In this document: one piece after another, positions 17,846-25,933 of the stretch
How the letters are laid out: the number at the start of each line of letters is the position of its first letter
How positions within the stretch are numbered: the first letter of the stretch is position 1
Assembly (NCBI GenBank): GCA_903893315.1
Contig: CAITLU010000062.1
Span: 1 to 64,000, forward strand
Length of the DNA stretch: 64,000 nucleotides
Direction of reading: 5' to 3'
Source of the DNA: an uncultured bacterium
Lineage (GTDB): Bacteria; Desulfobacterota; Binatia; UBA1149; CAITLU01
Position numbers and translations under genes: made by a program
The notes under the pieces: model-generated
Database searches by the model: none
Told to the model about the DNA's origin: nothing
What the model saw: the letters and a program-made list of their open reading frames with translations, nothing else

Positions 17846-18940
17846 ATGTTCTTTCTTTACTTCGGCTTTGTCACACTGATCCTGGCGCTGCTGGCGCTCG
17901 ACCTCGGCGTCCTCAACCGCAACCCCCACGTGATCGGAGTGCGCGAAGCGCTGACCTGGTCCGCGTTGTGGATCAGCCTCGGCCTCCTCTTCTGCGTCGC
18001 GATCTACTTCGGCTACGAGCAGCAGTGGCTGGGCCTCGGGACACTGCCAGATCCCGCCGACGGGACCACGAGCGACGGCGCCCGCGCCGCGATCAAATAC
18101 CTCACCGCCTACCTGATCGAAGAGTCCCTGAGCGTGGACAACCTCTTCGTGATCGCCATGGTGTTCGCCTCTTTCGGGGTGCCAGGCAAACTTCAGCACC
18201 GCGTCCTTTACTGGGGCATCCTCGGCGCACTGCTGATGCGCGGCACGATGATCGGAGCAGGAACCGCGCTCATCGCCAGTTTCCACTGGATTCTGTACGT
18301 ATTCGGCGGGTTCCTGCTTTACACCGCCTACGGCATGCTGCGCTACAACGTCCAGGCTCCGGAACCAGGGCACAACGCGGTAATTCGGCTGGCGCGGCGA
18401 CTGTTCCCGGTGACCCGCTACTTCCACGGCGAACGCTTCTTCATCCGCGCTGGTCAGAACGACTCCAGTCAGATCATCGACAGCGACGGAAACGACGTAC
18501 TCGATCCGGCAGTCGAACACGCCAGGCCCGGCACTCTGATGCTCACTCCGCTGGCACTGGCACTGCTGATGGTTGAAACCTGCGACGTCGTGTTCGCCGT
18601 CGATTCGGTCCCTGCCATTTTCTCGATCACTGCCGATCCGTTTCTGGTGTTCACGAGCAACGTGTTCGCCATTCTCGGGCTGCGCTCGTTGTTCTTCGCG
18701 CTCGCCGGCATGCTGAATCGTTTTCACTATCTGGAAGAATCTCTGGCTGTGGTGCTGGCCCTGATCGGCGTCAAGATGCTGGCCGGAAAGTGGATCGAAG
18801 TGCTGCTCGGCGAGGACTACAATTTCTGGATCCTCGCCGCCGTTCTGGTCATCCTGCTCGGCGGAGTGCTCGCGTCACTCATGCTCGGCAAGCCGCCGGC
18901 ACCAGCCGGGAGCGACAGCGACGAGAGGGACCGCAGGTGA
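17846..18940 (+). CDS. TerC-family integral membrane protein (Alx-like)
   Basis: The protein has 364 residues and about nine membrane helices. The family hallmark EESLSVDNLFVIAMVF is present near residue 92, with a second acidic helix VETCDVVFAVDSVPA near 240. TerC/Alx proteins export manganese or help metalate exported proteins (family knowledge). The position next to a metal ABC importer and porin fits manganese homeostasis. I looked upstream for a yybP-ykoY riboswitch and did not recognise one. The stop overlaps the GNAT start (GTGA). Confidence 0.9.
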   Translation: MFFLYFGFVTLILALLALDLGVLNRNPHVIGVREALTWSALWISLGLLFCVAIYFGYEQQWLGLGTLPDPADGTTSDGARAAIKYLTAYLIEESLSVDNLFVIAMVFASFGVPGKLQHRVLYWGILGALLMRGTMIGAGTALIASFHWILYVFGGFLLYTAYGMLRYNVQAPEPGHNAVIRLARRLFPVTRYFHGERFFIRAGQNDSSQIIDSDGNDVLDPAVEHARPGTLMLTPLALALLMVETCDVVFAVDSVPAIFSITADPFLVFTSNVFAILGLRSLFFALAGMLNRFHYLEESLAVVLALIGVKMLAGKWIEVLLGEDYNFWILAAVLVILLGGVLASLMLGKPPAPAGSDSDERDRR

Positions 18941-19929
18941 GCGCAGTACAAACTCTCACCGACGATGCGCACGAGGACTCCGGCACCGCGGTCGTAAGGC
19001 AGCTGCGCGGCGATGAAGTCGCCGATGCAGAGCGCATCATGAGAGTCGCGTTCGGTACTTTTCTGGGCTTTCCCGACCCGGCCGCGTTCGGCGGCGACAG
19101 CGACGTCGTGGGCTCGCGCTGGCGGTCCGATCCCACGCGAGCCTACGCACTCGATGTCGACGGATGCCTGGCCGGCTCCAATCTCGCAACCAACTGGGGA
19201 AGTTTCGGGTTCTTCGGTCCACTGTCGGTAGCTCCCGCTCATTGGGGCAAAGGTCTCGCGCCGCTGCTCATAGAGCGGGCTCTGGCCGCCTTCGACGCCT
19301 GGGGCTGCCGGCACGCCGGACTCTACACTTTCGCGCAAAGCGCCAAGCACCACGCCCTGTACGAGAAGTTCGGGTTCTTTCCGCGCTACCTGACGCCGCT
19401 GCTCGCACGCACCACCGCGCAGCCGCCGCTCGGTGCCACGAGTCCCTTCACCCGCTACAGCACGTTGCCGGCCGCTGCGCAGATCGAGGTTCTCGCCGAG
19501 TGCCGCGCGCTGACCGATGCGATCGACGAAGGACTCGACGTCACCTGCGAAGTCGCAGCTGTTCAGCGCCTTGGACTCGGCGACACTTTGCTCGTGCATG
19601 ACGACGGCGGCCTCTCCGCGTTTGCTGTGTGCCACTACGGCGCCGGCACCGAGGCCGGCACCGGCAACTGCTACGTGAAGTTCGCCGCGGCGCGCGGCGG
19701 CGTCGCGGCCCGCACGCGCCTCGACGCCGTGCTGGCAGCCGCCGAAGCCCATGCTTTGAGTGTCCATGCGACGGTCGTTCTGGTCGGCGTCAACACCGCG
19801 CGCTGCGAAGCCTACACCGCGACCAAGGCCCGCGGCTATCGCGTGCAGGCGGTGGGGCTGTCCATGCAGCGCCCCCACGCCGAAGGCTTCAACCGAAGCG
19901 GGGTCTTCATACTCGACGACTGGCGCTGA
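18937..19929 (+). CDS. GNAT-family N-acetyltransferase
   Basis: The 330-residue protein has an N-terminal GNAT domain. Motif A is visible as LSVAPAHWGKGLAPLLIERAL, the acetyl-CoA pyrophosphate loop, followed by the YTFAQSAKHHALYEKFGFFPR segment. The C-terminal half (about 200-330) is a second, divergent acyltransferase-like domain ending in FILDDW. The acceptor substrate is unknown. GTG 18937 is chosen because it overlaps the terC stop and follows GAGAGGGACC; a longer open frame to 18790 lies inside terC. Confidence 0.8.
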   Translation: MSAVQTLTDDAHEDSGTAVVRQLRGDEVADAERIMRVAFGTFLGFPDPAAFGGDSDVVGSRWRSDPTRAYALDVDGCLAGSNLATNWGSFGFFGPLSVAPAHWGKGLAPLLIERALAAFDAWGCRHAGLYTFAQSAKHHALYEKFGFFPRYLTPLLARTTAQPPLGATSPFTRYSTLPAAAQIEVLAECRALTDAIDEGLDVTCEVAAVQRLGLGDTLLVHDDGGLSAFAVCHYGAGTEAGTGNCYVKFAAARGGVAARTRLDAVLAAAEAHALSVHATVVLVGVNTARCEAYTATKARGYRVQAVGLSMQRPHAEGFNRSGVFILDDWR

Positions 19930-20091
19930 TCCTGCGCTTTACGCTTTTCCAGACTGAAGTCGGCCTCCCTCCACGCGATCGGCGCGACCGCACACAGCGG
20001 GCGCCAGTCCACGGCGTCGCGCTGTCATGAGCGCGGCGTTTGTACGACAAGGACCGGCGTCGAGCACCCAAGCCCGGCACGGAGCATCGCG

Positions 20092-20874
20092 ATGAACAAG
20101 ATCACCGACACACCTTCGGATTGCGCTTCACTGACGAATACCTCTAACGGCGGCGCGTTCCCCGCCACACCGCGCACGACGCTCAGGCGTCTGGCCTCGC
20201 GCGGCAGCCATGACCGCGCCGCCATCCACGCAATCCTGGACGAGGCGCTGGTCTGCCACGTTGCCTTCGCGCGAGACGGACAGCCGTTCGTCGTTCCGAT
20301 GGCCTTCGCACGCGACGGCGACGCGCTTTACCTGCACGGCTCGACCGGCAATCGCACGCTGCGCGCGCTTGCCGCCGGCGCCGAGGTCTGCGTGACAGTC
20401 ACCTTGCTCGACGGCCTGGTGCTGGCACGTTCGGCCTTCCACCACTCTTTCAACTACAGATCGGTGGTGATTTACGCCACGGCCACACAAGTGACCGATG
20501 GCGCCGAGCGCGCCTCGGCGTTGCGCGCGCTGATCGAACACGTCGCGCCCGGACGTTGGAACGACATCCGTCAACCCAGCCGGGAGGAAATACTGCAAAC
20601 TCTCATACTGCGTCTGCCGATCACCGAAGCATCGGCGAAGTCGCGCAGCGGCCCGCCTAACGACGACGACGCCGACTGTGCACTGCCGACCTGGGCGGGT
20701 GAAGTTCCGCTGGCTCTGACCGCGAGCGCCGCCGTGACCGACTCGCGCGTCCCGGCGGATGTCCACGCACCGCCCTACGCAGCCGGCTACTCGCGCCGGC
20801 CGCGCCCCCAGACCCAGCCAAGCAAGGCCAGCAGCGGCCAGGCCGCCGCGCCGACCAGCGACAGCGCGATGTAG
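20092..20874 (+). CDS. Pyridoxamine 5'-phosphate oxidase-like flavin-binding protein
   Basis: The 260-residue protein matches the FMN-binding split-barrel NimA/PNPOx-like family. It has TLRRLASRGSHDRAAIHAILDEALVCHVAF, PMAFARDGDALYLHGSTGNRTLRAL, and a conserved ARSAFHHSFNYRSVVIYATA block that binds flavin. Members reduce or bind small ligands; the reaction is not predictable. The last 29 codons run antisense into the signal-peptidase-like gene, an 88-nt tail-to-tail overlap that probably arose by loss of an earlier stop. The ribosome-binding site (GGAGC) is weak. Confidence 0.85.
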   Translation: MNKITDTPSDCASLTNTSNGGAFPATPRTTLRRLASRGSHDRAAIHAILDEALVCHVAFARDGQPFVVPMAFARDGDALYLHGSTGNRTLRALAAGAEVCVTVTLLDGLVLARSAFHHSFNYRSVVIYATATQVTDGAERASALRALIEHVAPGRWNDIRQPSREEILQTLILRLPITEASAKSRSGPPNDDDADCALPTWAGEVPLALTASAAVTDSRVPADVHAPPYAAGYSRRPRPQTQPSKASSGQAAAPTSDSAM

Positions 20875-21518
20875 ACGTCGGCGACGTTGATGACCCCGAA
20901 CGCGTCTTCACGTCCTGGCAGCGGGATGCGCACGAAGTCGATCACGTCATAGGGCGGATAGACGTACGAAAGGCTGTTGGCCAGCGAACCGGCGGCCAGA
21001 AGGGTGAACACGACGCGCGCCACCGGTGCCAAAGAGACCGAGTAGAAGGCCAGACTGACCACCAGCGCAGATGCGCGAATCGAACTGATCACGAGGTCGG
21101 GCGGCAGGATCACGTACGCGAACGGCTGCGCGACGATCTGCACGGCAGTGGAAACGACTAAGAAGATCAGCGACCCGACCACGAGACGCACCGGGAACCA
21201 AAGACCGAGCACGGCCAGCTTTCGCACCACCAGCGCCAGGCCCAGCAACGCGACCGCCAGAGAGATCGTGTAGACCGAGTTTGCCGTCACCGCGGCGATC
21301 CCCTCGACGCCTCCGAGCACACCCCACACGTTGAGAGTGAGATAGAAGCCGATCCCGTGGGCGATCTCGACAGGCTCGCTGCCGGGCAACAGGCTAAAGG
21401 CCAGCAGTTTGGTCGCGACGTCGACGGCGACCAGCGATGCGAGCGCGAGGTGACGCAGAGAAAAAGCCGACAGACGCGCCGCAAGACCACGCCAAGTATT
21501 CTGCGTCTTGCGAGCCAT
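20787..21518 (-). CDS. Signal peptidase II (LspA)-like membrane protein
   Basis: The 243-residue membrane protein has about six helices. The A8-family core is recognisable: VAVDVATKLLAF near the N-terminus, GSLANSLSYVYP, VIDFVRIP and NVADVYIALSL. These place the two expected catalytic aspartates (in VIDF and NVAD). It differs from true LspA by its length (about 165 usual) and by replacement of the NxxDR strand by NSLSY. It may be a specialised paralogue or a non-canonical peptidase. ATG 21518 has only a weak ribosome-binding site; the open frame upstream to 21635 is not conserved. Confidence 0.7.
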   Translation of the reverse strand: MARKTQNTWRGLAARLSAFSLRHLALASLVAVDVATKLLAFSLLPGSEPVEIAHGIGFYLTLNVWGVLGGVEGIAAVTANSVYTISLAVALLGLALVVRKLAVLGLWFPVRLVVGSLIFLVVSTAVQIVAQPFAYVILPPDLVISSIRASALVVSLAFYSVSLAPVARVVFTLLAAGSLANSLSYVYPPYDVIDFVRIPLPGREDAFGVINVADVYIALSLVGAAAWPLLALLGWVWGRGRRE

Positions 21519-21728
21519 CGTGACGTCTTTCGATACGATCGTGATGCACCGGCCCGCGGTCGTACCCCCATCAACGGGCCGTCCGACGACGCGGCGTGAC
21601 GGCGAGCATGATGACAGCGGCGTCATCGCGAGCAACCCGAAAGTCAGAATCGGACAATCGCCCGCTGCCTCCAGTGACGCCGGTCGAGACAGGAGCGCGC
21701 AGCGGCCGTCGCGAAAATCACATTACGA

Positions 21729-21757
21729 TTGGCTGGCGCCGCGCCGACCGCTACACT
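21729..21757 (+). promoter_or_regulatory. Predicted promoter giving a leaderless ABC transporter mRNA
   Basis: TTGGCT (21729-21734) and TACACT (21752-21757) are 17 nt apart. The seventh base after the -10 box is the G of the GTG start codon at 21764, and no Shine-Dalgarno sequence precedes it. Confidence 0.5.
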
Positions 21758-21763
21758 CGCGCG

Positions 21764-22495
21764 GTGCTGCGCACCAAAGACCTGGCCCGGTCCTTCGAAG
21801 ACGAGTCGCGGGGCCGTGTCGAAGCCGTACGAGGCATTTCACTCCACGTCGTCGGTGGCGAGATCTACGGCCTGCTGGGTCCCAACGGCGCAGGCAAGAC
21901 CACCACGCTGCGGATGCTGGCGACGCTGTTGCGCCCCGACCGCGGCAGCATCGAAATCGACGGCATCGACGCACGCAAGGAACCGGTTCGCGCGCGCTCC
22001 AGGCTTGCATACGTGCCGGCCGAAGCCGGTCTGCCCGAGCGTCTGTCGGCGCTCGAAACCGTGACGCTGTTCGGCGAAATCCAGGGCATCGCGCGTCCAC
22101 GCGAACACGCCGCCGCCCTGCTCGATCGCCTCGGCGCCGCGCGCTACACCAACTCCAACTGCGCCTCGCTTTCCACCGGCATGAAGCGCCGCGTAGTGCT
22201 GGCCAGAGCTCTCGTCCACAACCCTCCGCTGCTGCTGCTCGACGAGCCTACCGACGGCCTCGACGTGGCAGGACGCCGCGAGGTACTCGGTCTCGTGCAG
22301 GACCTGGCCGCGGAGGGACGCGCAGTCGTCGTCTCGTCCCACATCATGGCCGAGGTAGAGAGCCTGTGCCCGCGCGTCGGCGTGATGGTCGAGGGACGCA
22401 TCATCGCCGAGGGCACGGTGAAAGAACTTCTTGCCGTCAGCGATACACGCAACCTCGGCGACGCTTTCATGGCGCTCACGACCACAGCGCGCTGA
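21764..22495 (+). CDS. ABC-2 transporter ATP-binding protein
   Basis: The 243-residue ATPase has Walker A GPNGAGKTT, Q-loop region, signature LSTGMKRRV (a T/M variant of LSGGQ), Walker B LLLLDEP and a switch His in SSHIMAEVES. It resembles NatA/CcmA-type exporter ATPases. It energises the two following permeases; the exported substrate is unknown. GTG 21764 has no ribosome-binding site but fits a leaderless transcript. Upstream open sequence to 21596 is not conserved. The next ATG begins four nucleotides after the stop. Confidence 0.92.
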   Translation: MLRTKDLARSFEDESRGRVEAVRGISLHVVGGEIYGLLGPNGAGKTTTLRMLATLLRPDRGSIEIDGIDARKEPVRARSRLAYVPAEAGLPERLSALETVTLFGEIQGIARPREHAAALLDRLGAARYTNSNCASLSTGMKRRVVLARALVHNPPLLLLDEPTDGLDVAGRREVLGLVQDLAAEGRAVVVSSHIMAEVESLCPRVGVMVEGRIIAEGTVKELLAVSDTRNLGDAFMALTTTAR

Positions 22496-22499
22496 CGCC

Positions 22500-23471
22500 A
22501 TGCGATCCTTGCTCCCCTCCAGTGTCAGACCCGTTGCGGCCCTGACGCTGGCCGTCGTGCTGCGCCTGCTGCGCGAAGGTCTGGTGGTGCGTGCATTGGC
22601 GTGGCCCGGCCTGCTGACGTCGCTCGCCCTGGTCGGCACCGCGGCCGCGTGGGCGACCTGGGGCAGTGCGCCGATCATCGCCGTCGGCAGCAAGGAATTA
22701 CTCGCTCCGCTGCAGTCGCGCGGATTCAGCGTGGAACTCGTCGAGAACCCCGAGGCGTTGGTGAGCGACGGTTCGGTGATTCACGCGATCTGGAAGGAAG
22801 GAGAACACTGGGTACTGGGAGTGACATGGGGCGGACGCACGACACTCGAAGCCGAAGCGGCGCTGCGGGAATTTGCCGGAGACCGCTGGCGGCTGGAGAT
22901 TCCGCCGCTGGAGGCGCGGCCCGGCAACGTCGATCACGAAGCCGCGCTGCTGGCCGGAGTGATCGGCCTGCTGTTCACGCTTTATGGAGTCGTGATGGGC
23001 GCCGGCACTCTTTTCCGCGACCGCGGCAACGGCTCACTCGAATCGGAGCTCGCTCTTCCTGTGCCGCGCTGGATGCACGCCGGCGCCCGCCTTCTCGCTC
23101 TGTTGCTGGTGCTCGGGCCGGCGCTGGTGGTGAGCCTCCTGGTCGTCAGTGCATTGCTCACCATCGACGACCTTCACCTGTGGATGCTCACCGGAACCTG
23201 CGCCGCCGTGGTCGGCGGCGCCATCGGCTTCGCGCTGATGGCGCGAGCGGTGGCAGCACACGGTTTTTCGGGACCGCTGTCGCGCGCGCTCACGCTGACG
23301 ATGGCGGCGATGGCGCTTGGATGGTGGCAACCGGCGCTCGGACGCTGGCTGCCGCTGGTTTCGCTCGGGTCGTTCATGGCGGGCACCGAACCATCTGCTT
23401 TGATCGTACCAGGAGCGATGATCGCGGCGGCGCTGGCCACTTTCGATTTCAGCCGACGCGAGTGCCTGTGA
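22500..23471 (+). CDS. ABC-2 transporter permease, first subunit
   Basis: The 323-residue inner-membrane protein has an N-terminal helix, a soluble periplasmic stretch of about 110 residues (with WKEGEHWVLGVTWGGRTTL), then five C-terminal helices. The helix hairpin GAGTLFRDRGNGSLESELALPVPRW is the coupling motif that marks ABC-2 exporter permeases. It pairs with the ATPase just upstream and with the next permease, five nucleotides downstream. Confidence 0.82.
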   Translation: MRSLLPSSVRPVAALTLAVVLRLLREGLVVRALAWPGLLTSLALVGTAAAWATWGSAPIIAVGSKELLAPLQSRGFSVELVENPEALVSDGSVIHAIWKEGEHWVLGVTWGGRTTLEAEAALREFAGDRWRLEIPPLEARPGNVDHEAALLAGVIGLLFTLYGVVMGAGTLFRDRGNGSLESELALPVPRWMHAGARLLALLLVLGPALVVSLLVVSALLTIDDLHLWMLTGTCAAVVGGAIGFALMARAVAAHGFSGPLSRALTLTMAAMALGWWQPALGRWLPLVSLGSFMAGTEPSALIVPGAMIAAALATFDFSRRECL

Positions 23472-23475
23472 CAGC

Positions 23476-25158
23476 GTGAGAGCATTCCTCAGACCCTCGC
23501 GTGTGCTGGCGGTGGCGCACTACGAAATGCGCAGCCACATGGCGGGCCGCCAAGGTCTGCGCTTCGCCGCGTTGGCGCTGCTGCTGCTGTTGCCTGTCGG
23601 CCTGCTGCGCCTTCCTTCGACGATTGTGCGCAGCGCCGACAACAACGCGCCGGGCGCTGCCGGCAACGCCTCCGACTCGGGCGCAACAATCGCTCCGCCG
23701 CTGCCATCCGTGCGCGGCATAGTGCCGCAGGCGCTGGCCGGCAAGTTGCTGCTCGACGATCGCAGCAAGGTCGAGATCGTCGAGCAATCACCGGTGAGGC
23801 TGCGCGCAGGGAGCGTTCCCGACGACCTGCGCGCAGTGCTCGAAACGCTGCCCGAGCCTGCGCGCGTCGAGGTGCGGCGCCTTCATCCGCCGCTGCGCCT
23901 GCCGGGCCGCTCATTGCTGATCGCGATTCTGGCGGTGTCACTGCTGAGCGGGCCGCTCGCCGAAGCACTGCCGGGAGAGCGTTCGCGACGCACGCTCGAA
24001 GTACTGCTCTCGGCCGGAATCTCGCGCGCGGAACTGATCGGCGGCAAGTGGCTGGCCTGGACGCTTTCGGCAACGCTGAGCGCGTGGCTGGCAGCAGCCG
24101 CGTCCTGCCTCAACGCGGTGCAGGCGCCCGGATGGTGGATTGTCGGCCTGCCCCTGTTCATCGCATCGGCGGTCGCGTTCTGCCTGTGGTTGCTGCGGCT
24201 TGCGGACGACGTAGTCGGAGGCGCCGCCGCACCGATGCGCGTGCTGCCGGTGGTTGCCCTTGTTCTCGCCGCGGCGTCGCGCGGACTCGAACAGTTCAGC
24301 CCGGCACTGGCCGCGATGGTTCCACTGGGCGGCCCGTTGCTGCTGGCCGCAGGTATCTTCGTGACCGCCTCGGCCGCAGCCGCCGCGACGGCCGGAACCG
24401 TCCTCTTCGTGGTCGCGATGCTTGCCCTGACCGCCCGCGACCTCGACCGCTTCGACGTAGTGAGCGGCGTCAAGCGTTCCGGCGCGCTCGGGCTCGGCGC
24501 AGTCGCGCTGCTGTTGTGGTGGCTCGCTGTTGCAGGACCTGCGGTATGGAGCCTGGCCGGCAACGCCAACGCTGTCTCGCCGGTCTCGTCCTCGCTGCTG
24601 GCCGCAGGCCTGGCCCTGCTCGGATGCGCGTTGATCGCGTGCGCCCGAGAAGGCGTGTGGCCGTGGCCGGCGATGCCACGGCGCGCCGTACTCAATGGTC
24701 TGCTGGTTGGAGCCCTGCTCGGAGCCGCCGGGCCGTTTTCGCTTCGTTTCGTGACCGCACCGGCCTGGGCCGAGACGATGGTTTCACGCCTGGCCGCCGC
24801 CGCGACGCCGAGCCTCGCCGCGCCCGCAGCGGCGCTGGCCTGCCTGCTCGGTCAGGCGTGGCTATTTCGTTTCGTGGTCGTCAAACGCGCAGGCTGGATA
24901 GGCGGCGCGCTGCTGTGGACGCTCGCGATCGCGCCCCTCGACCCGCTCGCGGCAATTCCGGCCGCGCTTGCGCTCGGCCTGCTCGCTTCCGGCTCCGGTG
25001 TTCAGGCCGCGCTGATCGCGCAGGCCGTGTGGACGGCGGCAGCGGCGCTTGGGCCGGCCAAGGTGGCGACCCTTCCCGCGTTCGCGTTTCAGATGCTGGC
25101 GCTGGCCGCCGCGCTCACGGTCATGACATCGAAGGCCGGAGCACCAAGGCGCAAGTAG
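23476..25158 (+). CDS. ABC-2 transporter permease, second subunit
   Basis: The 560-residue protein has an N-terminal helix at about 30-48 and a soluble loop of about 90 residues. About twelve further helices follow, an expanded permease. GERSRRTLEVLLSAGISRAELIGGKWLAW is the classical ABC-2 coupling hairpin. The C-terminal half is Ala/Leu-rich membrane sequence without recognisable function. The start is GTG 23476. The last 23 codons overlap tail-to-tail with the YecA-like gene. Confidence 0.8.
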   Translation: MRAFLRPSRVLAVAHYEMRSHMAGRQGLRFAALALLLLLPVGLLRLPSTIVRSADNNAPGAAGNASDSGATIAPPLPSVRGIVPQALAGKLLLDDRSKVEIVEQSPVRLRAGSVPDDLRAVLETLPEPARVEVRRLHPPLRLPGRSLLIAILAVSLLSGPLAEALPGERSRRTLEVLLSAGISRAELIGGKWLAWTLSATLSAWLAAAASCLNAVQAPGWWIVGLPLFIASAVAFCLWLLRLADDVVGGAAAPMRVLPVVALVLAAASRGLEQFSPALAAMVPLGGPLLLAAGIFVTASAAAAATAGTVLFVVAMLALTARDLDRFDVVSGVKRSGALGLGAVALLLWWLAVAGPAVWSLAGNANAVSPVSSSLLAAGLALLGCALIACAREGVWPWPAMPRRAVLNGLLVGALLGAAGPFSLRFVTAPAWAETMVSRLAAAATPSLAAPAAALACLLGQAWLFRFVVVKRAGWIGGALLWTLAIAPLDPLAAIPAALALGLLASGSGVQAALIAQAVWTAAAALGPAKVATLPAFAFQMLALAAALTVMTSKAGAPRRK

Positions 25159-25739
25159 GTATAGGCGCCGAGCACTGCGTCGGGCAGCATCGCTTCGAGA
25201 TCTTCTTCCTCTGCGTTACCGACCGCCTCGCGTTCGTTTTCTTCCATCGCGGCCAGGACCGCACGGAAACGGCTCGAAAGCGCGACGATAGGACACAGCA
25301 CGCGTCTGAGTTCCGCGTCCTCTTCGATGTGTTCGATCCACGCGCGGGCTTTCAGATCCATGCCTTTGAGAAAACCGTCGCACCAGGCCGCGGCCGATGC
25401 GCTCGCCCCGCTGCCCGCAAACGCAATCAACGGAGTGAAAGTGTCCTGATTGCTGGTGTCGAACAACGAACGCGCGATCTCGTTACTCATGCGCATGGCC
25501 AGCGCGATCATCTCCGCGCCTTCGCGCCGACGTCCTCTCTCGACATCACCGCCGAAAATGGCCGGCAGCCACGCCAACGGCAGCAGAGCACCCGGAACGC
25601 AGTGCAGAGCCGTCAGGAATCCGTGAGCTTCCTCCAGACTCATCGAACGTCGGCCGCAAGGCCTCTCGGCGAGAAAACCCGCCAGAGAAAAGAGTTCGTC
25701 GTCCGACGGAGATTCGGCTAGTCCGCGCCCGGTATTCAT
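25089..25739 (-). CDS. UPF0149/YecA-family protein
   Basis: The 216-residue cytoplasmic protein matches YecA/YgfB-type proteins: SDDELFSLAGFLAERP, SLEEAHGFLTALHCVPGALLPLAWLPAIFGG, then an AAWCDGFLKGMDL helix. It lacks the C-terminal SEC-C zinc motif found in longer YecA proteins. The biochemical role of the family is poorly defined. ATG 25739 begins at the conserved domain; the frame upstream to 25973 is not conserved and would run under the sulfatase start. Confidence 0.82.
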   Translation of the reverse strand: MNTGRGLAESPSDDELFSLAGFLAERPCGRRSMSLEEAHGFLTALHCVPGALLPLAWLPAIFGGDVERGRRREGAEMIALAMRMSNEIARSLFDTSNQDTFTPLIAFAGSGASASAAAWCDGFLKGMDLKARAWIEHIEEDAELRRVLCPIVALSSRFRAVLAAMEENEREAVGNAEEEDLEAMLPDAVLGAYTYLRLGAPAFDVMTVSAAASASI

Positions 25740-25933
25740 GCGCCGGCATAATGCCCCGGCATCGAGACAACGAACAAGCGCAATCGTGCGGTCCCGGCAA
25801 CGTTTGTGTTTTCGCCCACTGTTCTCCAAGTGCCAGCTCCTGCCGAGCACCGTCAGGGCGTGGGGCGTAGCGTTCCAGCCGCGCCCCGCCGGTTTCACGC
25901 TCGCTCTCCCTTTGCTACTTCGACGGTTCCTTC

